From positions 1 through 64,000 of the forward strand of contig DHMS01000031.1 of assembly GCA_002405915.1 (NCBI GenBank): a DNA stretch of 64,000 bases, given 5' to 3'. Below the pieces are notes generated by a model. The model saw nothing but the letters and a program-made list of their open reading frames with translations, had not been told where the DNA came from and searched no databases. The position numbers were made by a program, and so were the translations under genes. This DNA is from Christensenella sp. UBA4636 (lineage in GTDB: Bacteria > Bacillota > Clostridia > Christensenellales > Borkfalkiaceae). Of this stretch, positions 1 to 7,857 are shown one piece after another (the first letter of the stretch is position 1; every line of letters starts with the position of its first letter).

Positions 1-23
1 ACAGTGCATTTCCATTTTTTCAT
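1..23 (-). CDS. Start of a rubredoxin-like protein (partial)
   Basis: The minus strand has a clear GGAGG ribosome binding site followed by ATG at position 23, and the first codons read MKKWKCT before the window ends. That is how rubredoxins begin (MKKWxCxxCGY), where the first Cys-X-X-Cys pair binds the iron. Only seven residues are visible, so this could equally be a larger protein with an N-terminal rubredoxin domain. The gene lies downstream of the two-component genes in the same direction, separated by about 115 bases that contain a terminator-like hairpin. Confidence 0.45.
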
Positions 24-81
24 TATTGCGTCCTCCATATATAAAACATATTTTAACAAGGCTTTTCGCCTTTGTTTTTAA

Positions 82-126
82 TAAAAAAGCATAGATAATC
101 GACTTATAGACAGACTTTTTTGCTTT
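82..126 (-). terminator. Terminator-like hairpin after the kinase gene, with dispersed motif in its loop
   Basis: Read on the minus strand, AAAGCA (126-121) pairs with TGCTTT (91-86) and is followed by a run of T. The loop, about 29 bases, is almost entirely one copy of the dispersed motif GATAATCGACTTATAGA (94-110 on the plus strand). It sits directly downstream of the sensor kinase gene, where a terminator is expected. The stem is short, so the terminator role is a moderate inference. Confidence 0.45.
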
Positions 127-139
127 ATATTATACTTTT

Positions 140-1225
140 TTATTGTCTTAACGTTACCGTGAAAGTGGTGGCGGAAAGGTCGCTTATAACGTCGACTTTG
201 CCGAAGTGCAGTTCCGCTATTTTTTTGACCATGGAAAGCCCTATGCCGTTGCCTTGGGTTTTATGCGACTTGTCGGCTTGGTAGAATTTGCCGAATATGC
301 GCGGGATTTCCTCACGAGGGATAACCGCGCCTACGTCCGTGAAAGATACTTTTACGCTGTGCTGGTCGCGTTCTATTTTTACCGTAAGGTCGGTGCCGGG
401 GTTGGCGAATTTTATGGCGTTTTCGGTCAGGTTGAGCCAGGCTTCTTTGAGTAAATCTCTGTCGCCCCAGCAGAAAACTTCGTCGAATTCAAGCACGGGC
501 GTAAGGTTCTTTTCCGTCCACTTTTTTTCGAGTAGCAAAAAGGTAGTGCGGATATCTTCCGAGAGGTCGAAGCGCGTTTTGTTGGTTAAAATCGCGGTGT
601 TTTCAATCTTCGTCATGTTGAGAACTTTGGTCGCCATATTGGCAAGCCGCGCGGACTCTTCCTCTATGATTTTTAGATATTCTTTTTCGGTCCTTTCGTC
701 AAGCCCGCCTTTGTTAAGTAGCTTTGCGAACCCGTAGACGGATACTATCGGCGTTTTGAATTCATGCGAAAAGTTATTGGAAAAATCGGAGCGCAAAAGC
801 TCTGTGTTTTGCAGTTCTTCGGCGAGGCGGTTGAAGTTTTCCGAAACGCTTTTGACGACGGGGTTGCTCGAACCGAGGTCTACGCGTACACCGTAGTCGC
901 CCTTAGAAAGCTTCTGCATGGCTTCAAGCAGTCTGTCGACGGGTTTTAAAACGAATCGGCTGACGACGAACGATACGAAAACGCCGATTGAAACGCTTGT
1001 TACTACGAAAATTACGAATATCCAGAACAATTGATTTTCGGCACCGAACGAAAATATTTTCGTTTGCATTAAAATGAACCCGACGAGCAGTTCCACGAGC
1101 GCGGTTATGCCGAGGACTATCGATACGCCGACTATGAAAAATAGCGTTGAACGGGCTTTTTTGACGGGGATAGCCGATTGCGGGGAAGCCGATTTTTGTT
1201 TGTCTTGTAAGGGCGTTTTGCTCAT
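140..1225 (-). CDS. Sensor histidine kinase
   Basis: Membrane sensor kinase of a two-component system, 361 residues. Two membrane segments (about 29-52 and 67-90) flank only a short extracytoplasmic loop of some 15 residues, so it probably senses the membrane or a partner rather than a soluble ligand. A HAMP linker (about 90-142) is followed by the dimerisation and phosphoacceptor domain with His154 in NFSHEFKTPI, then a HATPase domain with the N box (NLTENAIKFA) and G boxes (DVGAVIP, GNGIGLSM). The start codon overlaps the stop of the response regulator gene as ATGA, so the two are translationally coupled. No target genes lie next to it, so the signal cannot be named. Confidence 0.93.
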   Translation of the reverse strand: MSKTPLQDKQKSASPQSAIPVKKARSTLFFIVGVSIVLGITALVELLVGFILMQTKIFSFGAENQLFWIFVIFVVTSVSIGVFVSFVVSRFVLKPVDRLLEAMQKLSKGDYGVRVDLGSSNPVVKSVSENFNRLAEELQNTELLRSDFSNNFSHEFKTPIVSVYGFAKLLNKGGLDERTEKEYLKIIEEESARLANMATKVLNMTKIENTAILTNKTRFDLSEDIRTTFLLLEKKWTEKNLTPVLEFDEVFCWGDRDLLKEAWLNLTENAIKFANPGTDLTVKIERDQHSVKVSFTDVGAVIPREEIPRIFGKFYQADKSHKTQGNGIGLSMVKKIAELHFGKVDVISDLSATTFTVTLRQ

Positions 1226-1896
1226 ATCTTTTTCACCGCCTTGTACCCGAGTCCGCGCACGCTTACGATTTCGAATTCGGGGTAATTTTCAAAACGCTTG
1301 CGGAGCCTATTGATATGCACGGTTACCGTTTCCCAACCCGTTTCGCAGTCCATGCCCCAAATTTCGTCCATAAGCTGTATGCGCGTGAAAATTTTGTCGG
1401 GGTAGGAGAGAAGTTTGAAGAGAAGCATGAATTCCTTTTGCGGCAGTTCTTGCACGTCGCTTCCGCGGGTTACGGTAAGCGAGTCGTAGTCGAGGGTTAC
1501 TTCGCCGATAACGAGCTTTCTTTCGCTGTAAATTTTCGAGCGGCGGAGAAGTGCTTTGACGTGAAGAATAAACTCTTCGTCGTCCACGGGTTTGGACATG
1601 TAATCGTCAATGCCCGCGAGGAAGCCTTTTTTTCTGTCCTCGGGCAGTTGCTTTGCCGAAACCATAAGGATAGGAATATTGCTTTCGCAACGGCGCAAAA
1701 CTTCGGTGAGCGCGTAGCCGTCCATTCCGGGCATCATAACGTCCGCGACGATTAAGTCTACGTGAACTTTGTCTATCGCGGCAAGCGCGCTTTCGCCGTC
1801 CTCGGCTGTTTCTACGCTGAACCCTTCGCTTTTTAATAGCGCGGAAAATAGGTTGCGCGTGTTTTTGTCGTCGTCTACAACGAGGATATTGAACAT
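1222..1896 (-). CDS. OmpR-family response regulator
   Basis: DNA-binding response regulator of 224 residues and partner of the kinase encoded just downstream. The receiver domain holds the acidic pair at residues 8-10 (VDDD), the phosphoacceptor Asp52 in ADVMMPGMDG, Ser80 and the conserved Lys102 (DYMSKP). The C-terminal winged-helix domain (about 125-224) has the OmpR/PhoB pattern, including ELPQKEFMLL and the recognition-helix stretch ending VRGLGYK. A GGAGG site precedes ATG at 1896. It is the first gene of the pair and is read from a promoter at 2073-2101, leaving a leader of about 170 bases. Confidence 0.94.
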   Translation of the reverse strand: MFNILVVDDDKNTRNLFSALLKSEGFSVETAEDGESALAAIDKVHVDLIVADVMMPGMDGYALTEVLRRCESNIPILMVSAKQLPEDRKKGFLAGIDDYMSKPVDDEEFILHVKALLRRSKIYSERKLVIGEVTLDYDSLTVTRGSDVQELPQKEFMLLFKLLSYPDKIFTRIQLMDEIWGMDCETGWETVTVHINRLRKRFENYPEFEIVSVRGLGYKAVKKI

Positions 1897-2072
1897 GGGG
1901 TTTTCCTCCGTTAATAAGTTGAAAAATGAAAGTTGAAAGTTGAAAATTAAGGACGTAAAAAAATTATAATATGTGTATTCGCAACTTTCAATTTTCCGTT
2001 TTCAATTTTCCGTTTTCAATTTTCAACTTGATCGATATTCGCTCTTTGCATGAGTGTGCAAGATATATACTT

Positions 2073-2101
2073 AATATATCACTTTTCGTTTATTTAGTCA
2101 A
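2073..2101 (-). promoter_or_regulatory. Promoter of the two-component operon
   Basis: On the minus strand TTGACT (2101-2096), a 17-base spacer and TATATT (2078-2073) form a good sigma-A-type promoter. Transcription would start near 2066 and read through the AT-rich inverted repeat before the response regulator. Confidence 0.6.
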
Positions 2102-2169
2102 GCGAAGCTTCGTTCGATAATTATATAGCGCGGTTTTGGCAAAATTAACTTTTTAATTTATTCTTAGTT

Positions 2170-2199
2170 TAGACACAGTTTAGACTTTTAATATATAAT
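2170..2199 (+). promoter_or_regulatory. Probable promoter of fakA
   Basis: TAGACA (2170-2175), an 18-base spacer and a consensus TATAAT (2194-2199) lie 44 bases before fakA. The -10 box is perfect and the -35 box is fair. Confidence 0.5.
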
Positions 2200-2242
2200 T
2201 TACTAAAATAAAATCTAAAACCATACTAAAAAGAGGAGAGTT

Positions 2243-3889
2243 ATGGACGGTTTTTTATACAAACGACTTGTCGAAGCGGGTTACGCTTCGCTTAAAGCCG
2301 CCGCCGAAGAGGTGAATGATTTGAACGTTTTCCCTATCCCGGACGGCGATACGGGCGACAATATGTGTTCAACCGTTGCGGGCGGGCTTAAAGTCGCGCC
2401 GACGGACGAAGATATTTCGGTCGTTTCCGCAAAAATTGCCGACGGAATGGTGCTTGGCGCAAGGGGCAACTCGGGCGTAATACTTTCGCAAATTTTTAAA
2501 GGACTTGCGACGGGGCTTAACGGAATTAAAACCGCCGACGTAAAAGACTTTGTAAAAGCACTTTCAAGCGCGGTTGAAACGGCTTATAAAGCTGTCGAAA
2601 AGCCCGTGGAAGGAACTATTCTTACGGTGCTTAAATCGTCGGTAGAAGCCGTTAATCGACTTATAGACGGACATTTGGACGAAGAAACTTTGTTTTTAAC
2701 GCTTTATGAGCGTTCCGTAACCGCGGTTGAAGAAACGATTGAACAGCTTTTCGTTTTAAAAGAAGCGGGCGTTGTGGATAGCGGCGGAAAAGGGCTTAGC
2801 TATATCTTTAAAGGTTTTTTAAGCGCGATAAGAGGCGAAGAGGTCGCTGCTTTTGACGGCGAAACAGTGAACGGCGGCGGGGCGAAAGAGCTTGATTTGT
2901 CGCTCTTCGACGAAAATTCCGTAATGCAATTCGGTTACTGCACGGAGTTTTTGCTTAGACTTCAGACTTCTAAAATCGACGTAAATTCGTTCGATACCGA
3001 AAAATTCATAGAAGAGATAAAAACTTTCGGCGATTCTATCGTCTGCTTTAAAAACGGAACGATAGTTAAAGTCCATGTTCACACCTTTAACCCGGGCGAC
3101 GTGCTTAACCGGTGTCAAAAATACGGCGAATTTTTGACGATTAAAATAGAAAATATGACCCTCCAACACGAGGGAACGATAAATTCCGCGGCGAGCGGTA
3201 AGCAGAAATTTAAGAAAAACGCCGTTCGTAAGGGCTTCGGCGTGGTAGCCGTAGCGACGGGCAACGGACTAAAAGACACTTTTAAAGAACTTGGCGCGGA
3301 TATCGTAATCGACGGCGGACAGGGAAAAAACCCGTCCACCGAGGATTTTTTGGAAAGCTACGACGCGCTTAACGCAGACAATATCTTTGTTTTACCGGAC
3401 AACGGAAACATTCTTCCCGTAGCCGAAAAAAGCGCGGAAATTTATAAGAAAAGCAAGGTTTACGTTTTGCCGGCGAAGAGTATAGGCGACGGGTACGCCG
3501 CGCTTTCCGCGCTCGACCTATCTTGCGAAAACGCCGAGGAAATAACCGCCGCGATGACGGAGGCGATGAAAGGCTCGAAAACGATAGAAGTTTGCAAAGC
3601 CGTTCGTTCGACGACGGTCGGCGGAGTGGAAATTGCCGAGGGCGAATACATAAGTTTTTGCGGAAAACAAATGCTTACCGCCGACGGCGATAAGCTTAAA
3701 GCGGCAATCGACGGCGTTAAAAAGCTCAAAACCGACGAAAACGAATTTTTGATAGCGATAATCGGCAAGGACGCTTTTAACGAAACGGAACAAACTTTGG
3801 AAAAATTTTCGGAAGCTTTTCCCGAACTCGAAGTGTACACGCTCGAAGGCGGACAAGACACTTTCGACTTCGTGCTTATTCTGCAATAA
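2243..3889 (+). CDS. fakA: Fatty acid kinase ATP-binding subunit FakA (DAK2/YloV family)
   Basis: Cytoplasmic kinase subunit that phosphorylates fatty acids held by a FakB carrier, feeding exogenous fatty acids into phospholipid synthesis in Firmicutes (family knowledge). The 548-residue length is normal. The N-terminal DAK2 domain (about 1-205) has the nucleotide and metal motif NVFPIPDGDTGDNM near residue 28 and GARGNSGVI near 74. A middle domain and a C-terminal DegV-like domain, ending in QDTFDFVLILQ, follow. GGAGAG precedes the ATG. The next gene on the same strand is a DegV-family FakB homologue, which fits this assignment. A 22-base stretch inside the gene (2651-2672) is identical to the intergenic repeat at 4821-4842. 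Confidence 0.93.
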   Translation: MDGFLYKRLVEAGYASLKAAAEEVNDLNVFPIPDGDTGDNMCSTVAGGLKVAPTDEDISVVSAKIADGMVLGARGNSGVILSQIFKGLATGLNGIKTADVKDFVKALSSAVETAYKAVEKPVEGTILTVLKSSVEAVNRLIDGHLDEETLFLTLYERSVTAVEETIEQLFVLKEAGVVDSGGKGLSYIFKGFLSAIRGEEVAAFDGETVNGGGAKELDLSLFDENSVMQFGYCTEFLLRLQTSKIDVNSFDTEKFIEEIKTFGDSIVCFKNGTIVKVHVHTFNPGDVLNRCQKYGEFLTIKIENMTLQHEGTINSAASGKQKFKKNAVRKGFGVVAVATGNGLKDTFKELGADIVIDGGQGKNPSTEDFLESYDALNADNIFVLPDNGNILPVAEKSAEIYKKSKVYVLPAKSIGDGYAALSALDLSCENAEEITAAMTEAMKGSKTIEVCKAVRSTTVGGVEIAEGEYISFCGKQMLTADGDKLKAAIDGVKKLKTDENEFLIAIIGKDAFNETEQTLEKFSEAFPELEVYTLEGGQDTFDFVLILQ

Positions 3890-3931
3890 ATAATAAAAAA
3901 CGAGATAATCGACCTATAGGAGGGTTTTTAA

Positions 3932-4825
3932 ATGAGAAACTTTGCAATCGTCACCGATTCTTGCGGCGACTTAGGAGAAAATTTACGGACTAAATATAAT
4001 ATAGACTACGTTCCCATGCGTATTTCTTACGACGACGTGGACGTTCCCGCGTCGCTTGACTGGGAATATATTCCGCTCAAAACTTTTTACGACCTTATGC
4101 GTAAGGGCAAGAGAATTAAAACTTCGCAGGTAAACGCCGAGGAATATAGACAAAAATTCGGCGAATATCTCGACAAGGGCGAGGACGTTTTGTATATTTC
4201 CTGCTCGTCCGCACTTTCGGCTTCTTACAACACTTCGCTTTTGGTTCGCGACGAAATGCTCAAAAAATATCCGGAAGGCAAAGTTATTTGCGTAGATTCG
4301 CTCAACTCTTGCCTCGGTTTAGGGCTTATCTGCATAGCCGCTTCCAAGCTCCGCGCGGAAGGGAAAACCTTAGACGAAGTTGCCGAATATATCGAGAAAA
4401 ACAAGCTCAGAATGAACCAGTTCTGCACGGTTGAAAGCTTGACTTATTTAAAGCGCGCGGGCAGAGTAAGCACTACGAGCGCGGTTTTCGGCGGACTTTT
4501 GCAAGTTAAACCGATTATTATTTCCGACGCTAAGGGGCAAAACTACGCGACGGAAAAGGTTAAAGGCAGAAAAAATTCTATCGAACGTATTGCCGATTTG
4601 TTCAAAGCGGCTTACGACCCGAACGACAAATTCCCGATGATAGGTATAGCGCACGCCGACAGCGAAGCCGCCGCCGACGAGCTTGCCGCAGCAGTGCTTT
4701 CCCGCCTTGACAATAAGAACGTTGAAGTCATAACTTCTTATATAGGACCGATTGTCGGAGCTTCCGCGGGCCCCGGCGCTATTGCCGTTTACGGCTTCGG
4801 TAAAGAAGTGACAATCTCGGGTTAA
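3932..4825 (+). CDS. fakB: DegV-family fatty acid-binding protein FakB
   Basis: Fatty acid carrier that presents an acyl chain to FakA for phosphorylation. The 297 residues show the DegV start FAIVTDSCGDL, a conserved YISCSSALSASYNT segment around residue 90 and the basic GRKNS segment near 213; the C-terminal half has the family's FGGLLQVKPII pattern. It follows fakA by 42 bases with a strong AGGAGG site; that gap also carries a degenerate copy of the dispersed motif (3904-3919). The adjacency supports a working FakA/FakB pair. The bound fatty acid cannot be told from the sequence. Confidence 0.9.
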   Translation: MRNFAIVTDSCGDLGENLRTKYNIDYVPMRISYDDVDVPASLDWEYIPLKTFYDLMRKGKRIKTSQVNAEEYRQKFGEYLDKGEDVLYISCSSALSASYNTSLLVRDEMLKKYPEGKVICVDSLNSCLGLGLICIAASKLRAEGKTLDEVAEYIEKNKLRMNQFCTVESLTYLKRAGRVSTTSAVFGGLLQVKPIIISDAKGQNYATEKVKGRKNSIERIADLFKAAYDPNDKFPMIGIAHADSEAAADELAAAVLSRLDNKNVEVITSYIGPIVGASAGPGAIAVYGFGKEVTISG

Positions 4826-4849
4826 TCGACTTATAGACGGACTTTTTGC
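4821..4849 (+). repeat. Dispersed intergenic motif, copy 2
   Basis: The motif TAATCGACTTATAGACGGAC followed by TTTTTGC starts at the stop codon of fakB. It matches the copy at 94-121 over nearly its whole length, and its first 22 bases (from 4821) match 2651-2672 inside fakA exactly. Confidence 0.6.
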
Positions 4850-4856
4850 AAAAATA

Positions 4857-4922
4857 AGCAATGAAAAAGAGCTTGTTTTAACCGTGTTTGACGGGGTGAA
4901 ACAAGCTCTTTTTCTATTGCTG
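4857..4922. terminator. Bidirectional intrinsic terminator
   Basis: AAAAAGAGCTTGTTT (4864-4878) pairs perfectly with AAACAAGCTCTTTTT (4899-4913); a shorter AGCAAT/ATTGCT stem continues outside it. It lies between the convergent genes fakB and yfbR and has T runs on both strands. Confidence 0.9.
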
Positions 4923-4923
4923 A

Positions 4924-5502
4924 TCATTCGAGTTCGTCGAGCGTTTTGGAATAAACGGGCAATATGTTTTTCAAAAAATATTGCACCTCCTCTTCCTTTG
5001 AAGCGGCAAGTTCCTTGCCAATCGAATCCTTTGCTTTTTTGAATTCCTTGTTGCCGGCTTTAAGTTCTTCCACGCATTTAAGGTACGCGGAGATTCTGTC
5101 GGCTTTTTTCATTATTGCATGTTCAGGCGTTGAACTGTCGGGGATAACGAAACTTTCGTATTCGTCGCGGAGTTCGACGGGAAGCGTTGAAAGTATCTTT
5201 GCGCAAGCGAGATTTTCAAGGTTTTTATACGCCACCTTTATATCTTCGTTGAAGTATTTTATCGGGGTGGGTAAATCGCCCGTGATAACTTCGCTGCATT
5301 CGTGATAGGTTGCAAGCAGCAGTACCTTTTCGATATCGTAATTTTTGCCGTAATATTTGTTGCCGATAACGGCTAAGGCGTGGGCGATAACGGTCACTTG
5401 CTGGGTGTGTTCCATAATGTTTTCGTCCGTCACCGAGTGCATCAAACACCAACGCCGTATATACTTCATTCGCGCCATATAGGCAAAAAAATCAAAATTC
5501 AT
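4924..5502 (-). CDS. yfbR: 5'-deoxynucleotidase, YfbR-like HD hydrolase
   Basis: HD-domain phosphohydrolase of 192 residues that in its family removes phosphate from deoxynucleoside monophosphates, helping balance nucleotide pools. It starts MNFDFFAYMARMKYIRRW, typical of YfbR. The metal-binding set is visible: His32 (MEHTQQV), His67-Glu68 (YHECSE), Asp76 (TGDLPTP) and the later Asp in KADRISAY. It lies 9 bases after the carbamoyltransferase-like gene on the same strand, so the two are probably cotranscribed and end at the shared bidirectional terminator. Confidence 0.9.
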   Translation of the reverse strand: MNFDFFAYMARMKYIRRWCLMHSVTDENIMEHTQQVTVIAHALAVIGNKYYGKNYDIEKVLLLATYHECSEVITGDLPTPIKYFNEDIKVAYKNLENLACAKILSTLPVELRDEYESFVIPDSSTPEHAIMKKADRISAYLKCVEELKAGNKEFKKAKDSIGKELAASKEEEVQYFLKNILPVYSKTLDELE

Positions 5503-5511
5503 TTTACACCT

Positions 5512-6399
5512 TTACTTTTTAGCGATAAGCGAAATTATCGCGCGTTCTACATGCATTATGTTTGCGATAACGTCCGCAACGGAATCCTCCGCACGCGGAA
5601 TGTATTTTTCGGCTACGTCCGTGGAAGCTGAAAGAGGAACGGTGTGCAGAATAACGCAGTCGTCCTTTGCCGCCGCCATTATTTCTTCGTTTAAAACGTA
5701 TTCGTCGCTCGTAGAATCTACGTATATAACGTCTGCTTTTGCCGCCGCTACGAACGGGTCCTCGATAGGAGCTACGTCGGAATACTGTTTGCATTTTTCA
5801 AAAAGTTCTTCCTCGTCGTCACCGGTAACCGTTATGTCCGCGCCGCATTTGGAGAGGGCGAAAAGGAGATTTTCGTGGCTTGAAACGTTTCCTAAAAAGC
5901 ACGCTTTAATCCCCGAAAGTCTGCCTATACATTCGTAAACGGTCAAAAGCGCGGCGAGCGCGACGACGGGGCCGTCGTCCGTGCATGCGTTTATAACGGA
6001 TAGCGATTTTAAACTTTCGCTCAGAGTGAAAGCGTCCTTTTTCATAGCCGTGCCGACGAAGAATGCCGAAATGCCGAGCTTGCCGATTGCCTTAACGCAT
6101 TCGGGAGTAGACAAAAACGCGTCGATATTGCTTCCGCCGATAGGAAGCGTTATGGCTTTTGCGCCGATTGACGAAGCGGCGACTTCGAAAGCAAGTCTGC
6201 TTGCGCCGATACGGTTTGAAGTTACGAGCGCGACGGACGGCGTGTTTTTGAGCTGTATGCTTTCGCCGAATTCCGATTTCTTTTTTAAGTTAAGAGCTTC
6301 CGAAAGTATTTCGAGAATGTCCGTAGAGGGCAAGGCTTCGACGGAAAGAACGGACGAAGCGGACAAAATGCCTTTCGGCGAGTAGTTTTTTAAATCCAT
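5512..6399 (-). CDS. Ornithine carbamoyltransferase-like protein lacking catalytic motifs
   Basis: The 295 residues follow the aspartate/ornithine carbamoyltransferase fold. The start DLKNYSPKGIL resembles the family's first helices, SRLAFEVAASSIGAKAITL aligns with the carbamoyl-phosphate domain, and DVIYVDSTSDEY then CVILHTVPLSAS align with the ornithine domain. The STRTR phosphate loop is replaced by IGASR and the HCLP motif by HTVP, so normal catalysis looks unlikely. I chose the ATG at 6399 because AGGTGA lies 7 bases ahead of it, and the promoter at 6431-6459 would start transcription at or just after the upstream ATG at 6429. Function unknown; possibly a pseudoenzyme or a regulator. Confidence 0.7.
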   Translation of the reverse strand: MDLKNYSPKGILSASSVLSVEALPSTDILEILSEALNLKKKSEFGESIQLKNTPSVALVTSNRIGASRLAFEVAASSIGAKAITLPIGGSNIDAFLSTPECVKAIGKLGISAFFVGTAMKKDAFTLSESLKSLSVINACTDDGPVVALAALLTVYECIGRLSGIKACFLGNVSSHENLLFALSKCGADITVTGDDEEELFEKCKQYSDVAPIEDPFVAAAKADVIYVDSTSDEYVLNEEIMAAAKDDCVILHTVPLSASTDVAEKYIPRAEDSVADVIANIMHVERAIISLIAKK

Positions 6400-6430
6400 A
6401 AGATCACCTATAAACGTAATTCTTGACATT

Positions 6431-6459
6431 ATTTTAACAGAAAACTATAAAAAAAGCAA
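6431..6459 (-). promoter_or_regulatory. Promoter of the carbamoyltransferase-like gene
   Basis: On the minus strand TTGCTT (6459-6454), 17 bases, then TAAAAT (6436-6431). The predicted transcript start near 6424 helps decide the start codon of the gene (6399). Confidence 0.55.
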
Positions 6460-6476
6460 TTTCAGCCCTAACTTTA

Positions 6477-6505
6477 TTGAAATTTTATAATAAATATTGT
6501 AAAAT
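6477..6505 (+). promoter_or_regulatory. Promoter of the ABC ATPase gene
   Basis: TTGAAA (6477-6482), 17 bases, TAAAAT (6500-6505). It is divergent from the previous promoter. The leader contains a small GCGGTA/TTGCCGC hairpin before an AAAGGAG site. Confidence 0.6.
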
Positions 6506-6568
6506 AGTATAAATAAAAGCGTGCGGTAGTAAATATTGCCGCCGTAGACAAACAAAGGAGTTTACGAA

Positions 6569-7618
6569 ATGGCAGAAATTATTCTTAATTCTTTGAGTAA
6601 AACTTATCCGTCCGGCACGGTCGGCGTGAAGGACGTTAGTATGAAAATAGAAAACGGAGAGTTAACCGTTATAACGGGCGGACAAGCGAGCGGCAAGTCC
6701 GCGTTGTTGCGCTCCGTTTGCGGACTTGACGATATCACGAGCGGAGAAGTCTACGTTGACGGTACGCTTATAAACGGCGTTTTGCCGAAAGACAGGGATA
6801 TCGCCGTGGTTATGCAAAATATTCCGCTTTATCCGCACCTTACGGTTTTCGACAACCTTGCGTATTCGCTCAATCTCCGTAAACTCCCGAAAGCGGAAAT
6901 CGAAGCGCGCGTGAACGAAGCGGCTGCTATTATGGGGCTTGGAAGCGTGCTTTTAAAAAAACCGAAAAACCTTTCTTCGCTCGAACGCCAACGCGCTTTT
7001 TTAGCTCGCGCGATTGCGCGTCGTACTAAAATAATCATGATAGACGAACCGTTCAAGGGTTTGGACGACGGGCTTAAAAACGAGATGCGCACGGAAATAG
7101 TCAAGCTGTCAAAGCGGCTCGGCGTTAACTTTATCGTCGCTATGCGCTCTTCTTCCGACGCGCTCGTGATGGCGGACAAGATTGCTTATTTCGAAAAGGG
7201 CGAACTCGTGCAGTACGCTACCCCCGCGGAAATTTACGACCGCCCGGCGACCGTCGGCGTCGCCACTTACTTCGGCAGACCTAAGATAAACATAATCGAC
7301 GGCGTTATCGAAGAAGGCAACTTTGTCGGCGCGGATATAAAAATCCCCGTCGGAGAAAGGGCGAAAGACTACGACGGAACGGGAAAGAAAGTTTACCTTG
7401 CCGCAAGGGGTGAAGATATTGCGCAAGGAGAACAATTCGAAGCAAAAGTCGTTGCCGTGAACAAGGAATACGGCACGTTTACCGCCGAGATAACTCCCAA
7501 CTATTCGTTGACCGTTTTTGCCGACGCGTTGCCGAAAGAGGGTGAAAATATAAGGCTTGCGTTTAAAGAAACGGGCATGCTTTTATACGACTTCGAAACG
7601 GAAAAATTGATAGGTTAA
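6569..7618 (+). CDS. Solitary ABC ATPase of the MsmK/UgpC type with degenerate motifs
   Basis: ATP-binding subunit of 349 residues resembling those of sugar ABC importers: nucleotide-binding domain (about 1-235), then a TOBE-type regulatory domain. Walker A is intact (GGQASGKSALL), as are the Q-loop (VVMQNIPLYP), Walker B (IIMIDEPFKGLD) and D-loop. The signature LSGGQ is changed to LSSLE, and the H-loop histidine expected in VTHD is absent (AMRSS). Such changes usually weaken or abolish hydrolysis. There are no permease or binding-protein genes nearby, so it may energise transporters elsewhere, as MsmK does, or be a regulatory remnant. Confidence 0.8.
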   Translation: MAEIILNSLSKTYPSGTVGVKDVSMKIENGELTVITGGQASGKSALLRSVCGLDDITSGEVYVDGTLINGVLPKDRDIAVVMQNIPLYPHLTVFDNLAYSLNLRKLPKAEIEARVNEAAAIMGLGSVLLKKPKNLSSLERQRAFLARAIARRTKIIMIDEPFKGLDDGLKNEMRTEIVKLSKRLGVNFIVAMRSSSDALVMADKIAYFEKGELVQYATPAEIYDRPATVGVATYFGRPKINIIDGVIEEGNFVGADIKIPVGERAKDYDGTGKKVYLAARGEDIAQGEQFEAKVVAVNKEYGTFTAEITPNYSLTVFADALPKEGENIRLAFKETGMLLYDFETEKLIG

Positions 7619-7626
7619 AAATTAAA

Positions 7627-7659
7627 AAAGTCGCGATAATCGACTTATAGAAAGACTTT
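7627..7659 (+). repeat. Dispersed motif copy 3 in a small hairpin
   Basis: GATAATCGACTTATAGA (7635-7651) lies in the loop of a 6-bp AAAGTC/GACTTT hairpin just downstream of the ABC ATPase gene. This is the same relation of motif and hairpin as at 82-126. Confidence 0.55.
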
Positions 7660-7662
7660 AAA

Positions 7663-7704
7663 AAAAACACGAGCGAAAACGGATTGTTTTCGCTCGTGTT
7701 TTTG
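7663..7704 (+). terminator. Intrinsic terminator after the ABC ATPase gene
   Basis: ACACGAGCGAAAAC pairs with GTTTTCGCTCGTGT across a 5-base loop, and the stem extends into A and T runs on both sides. It is a strong terminator and could work in both directions. Confidence 0.9.
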
Positions 7705-7828
7705 TACTGTAAAGCGCAAAAAATCCGCCGCAAAAAAAGCTTGCTATACGGTTTGATAGTTTGTTTGGAAATTTTTTATCCTTTGAAAAAAAGGGCGCAA
7801 TATATATATAGTTTATATAAATTTTTGT

Positions 7829-7857
7829 TTGACATTTTGCGGATTTGCGGTTATAAT
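7829..7857 (+). promoter_or_regulatory. Consensus promoter overlapping the first 33-bp repeat
   Basis: TTGACA (7829-7834), exactly 17 bases, TATAAT (7852-7857): a perfect sigma-A consensus. The spacer is the first repeat core (TTTTGCGGATTTGCGG), so any protein that binds the repeat would compete with RNA polymerase. Confidence 0.75.

Larger units (their letters stand above)
1897..2242. other. Divergent intergenic region with AT-rich inverted repeats
   Basis: No gene seen. The stretch at 1916-1948 carries GTTGAAAGTTGAAAATT-type repeats, and 1983-2029 carries the complement (CAACTTTCAATTTTCCG and following), where TTTCAATTTTCCG repeats with a 14-base period. The two arms could pair into a long AT-rich hairpin in the leader of the two-component operon. 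Related TTGAAAGTT sequences recur at 55838-55878 and 56754-56771. The region also holds the two divergent promoters listed separately. Confidence 0.6.

Noticed and set aside
2651..2672. Insertion of the dispersed motif into fakA
   Set aside because: The frame and the protein family alignment are intact there, so codon coincidence or ancestral presence is more likely than a recent insertion.
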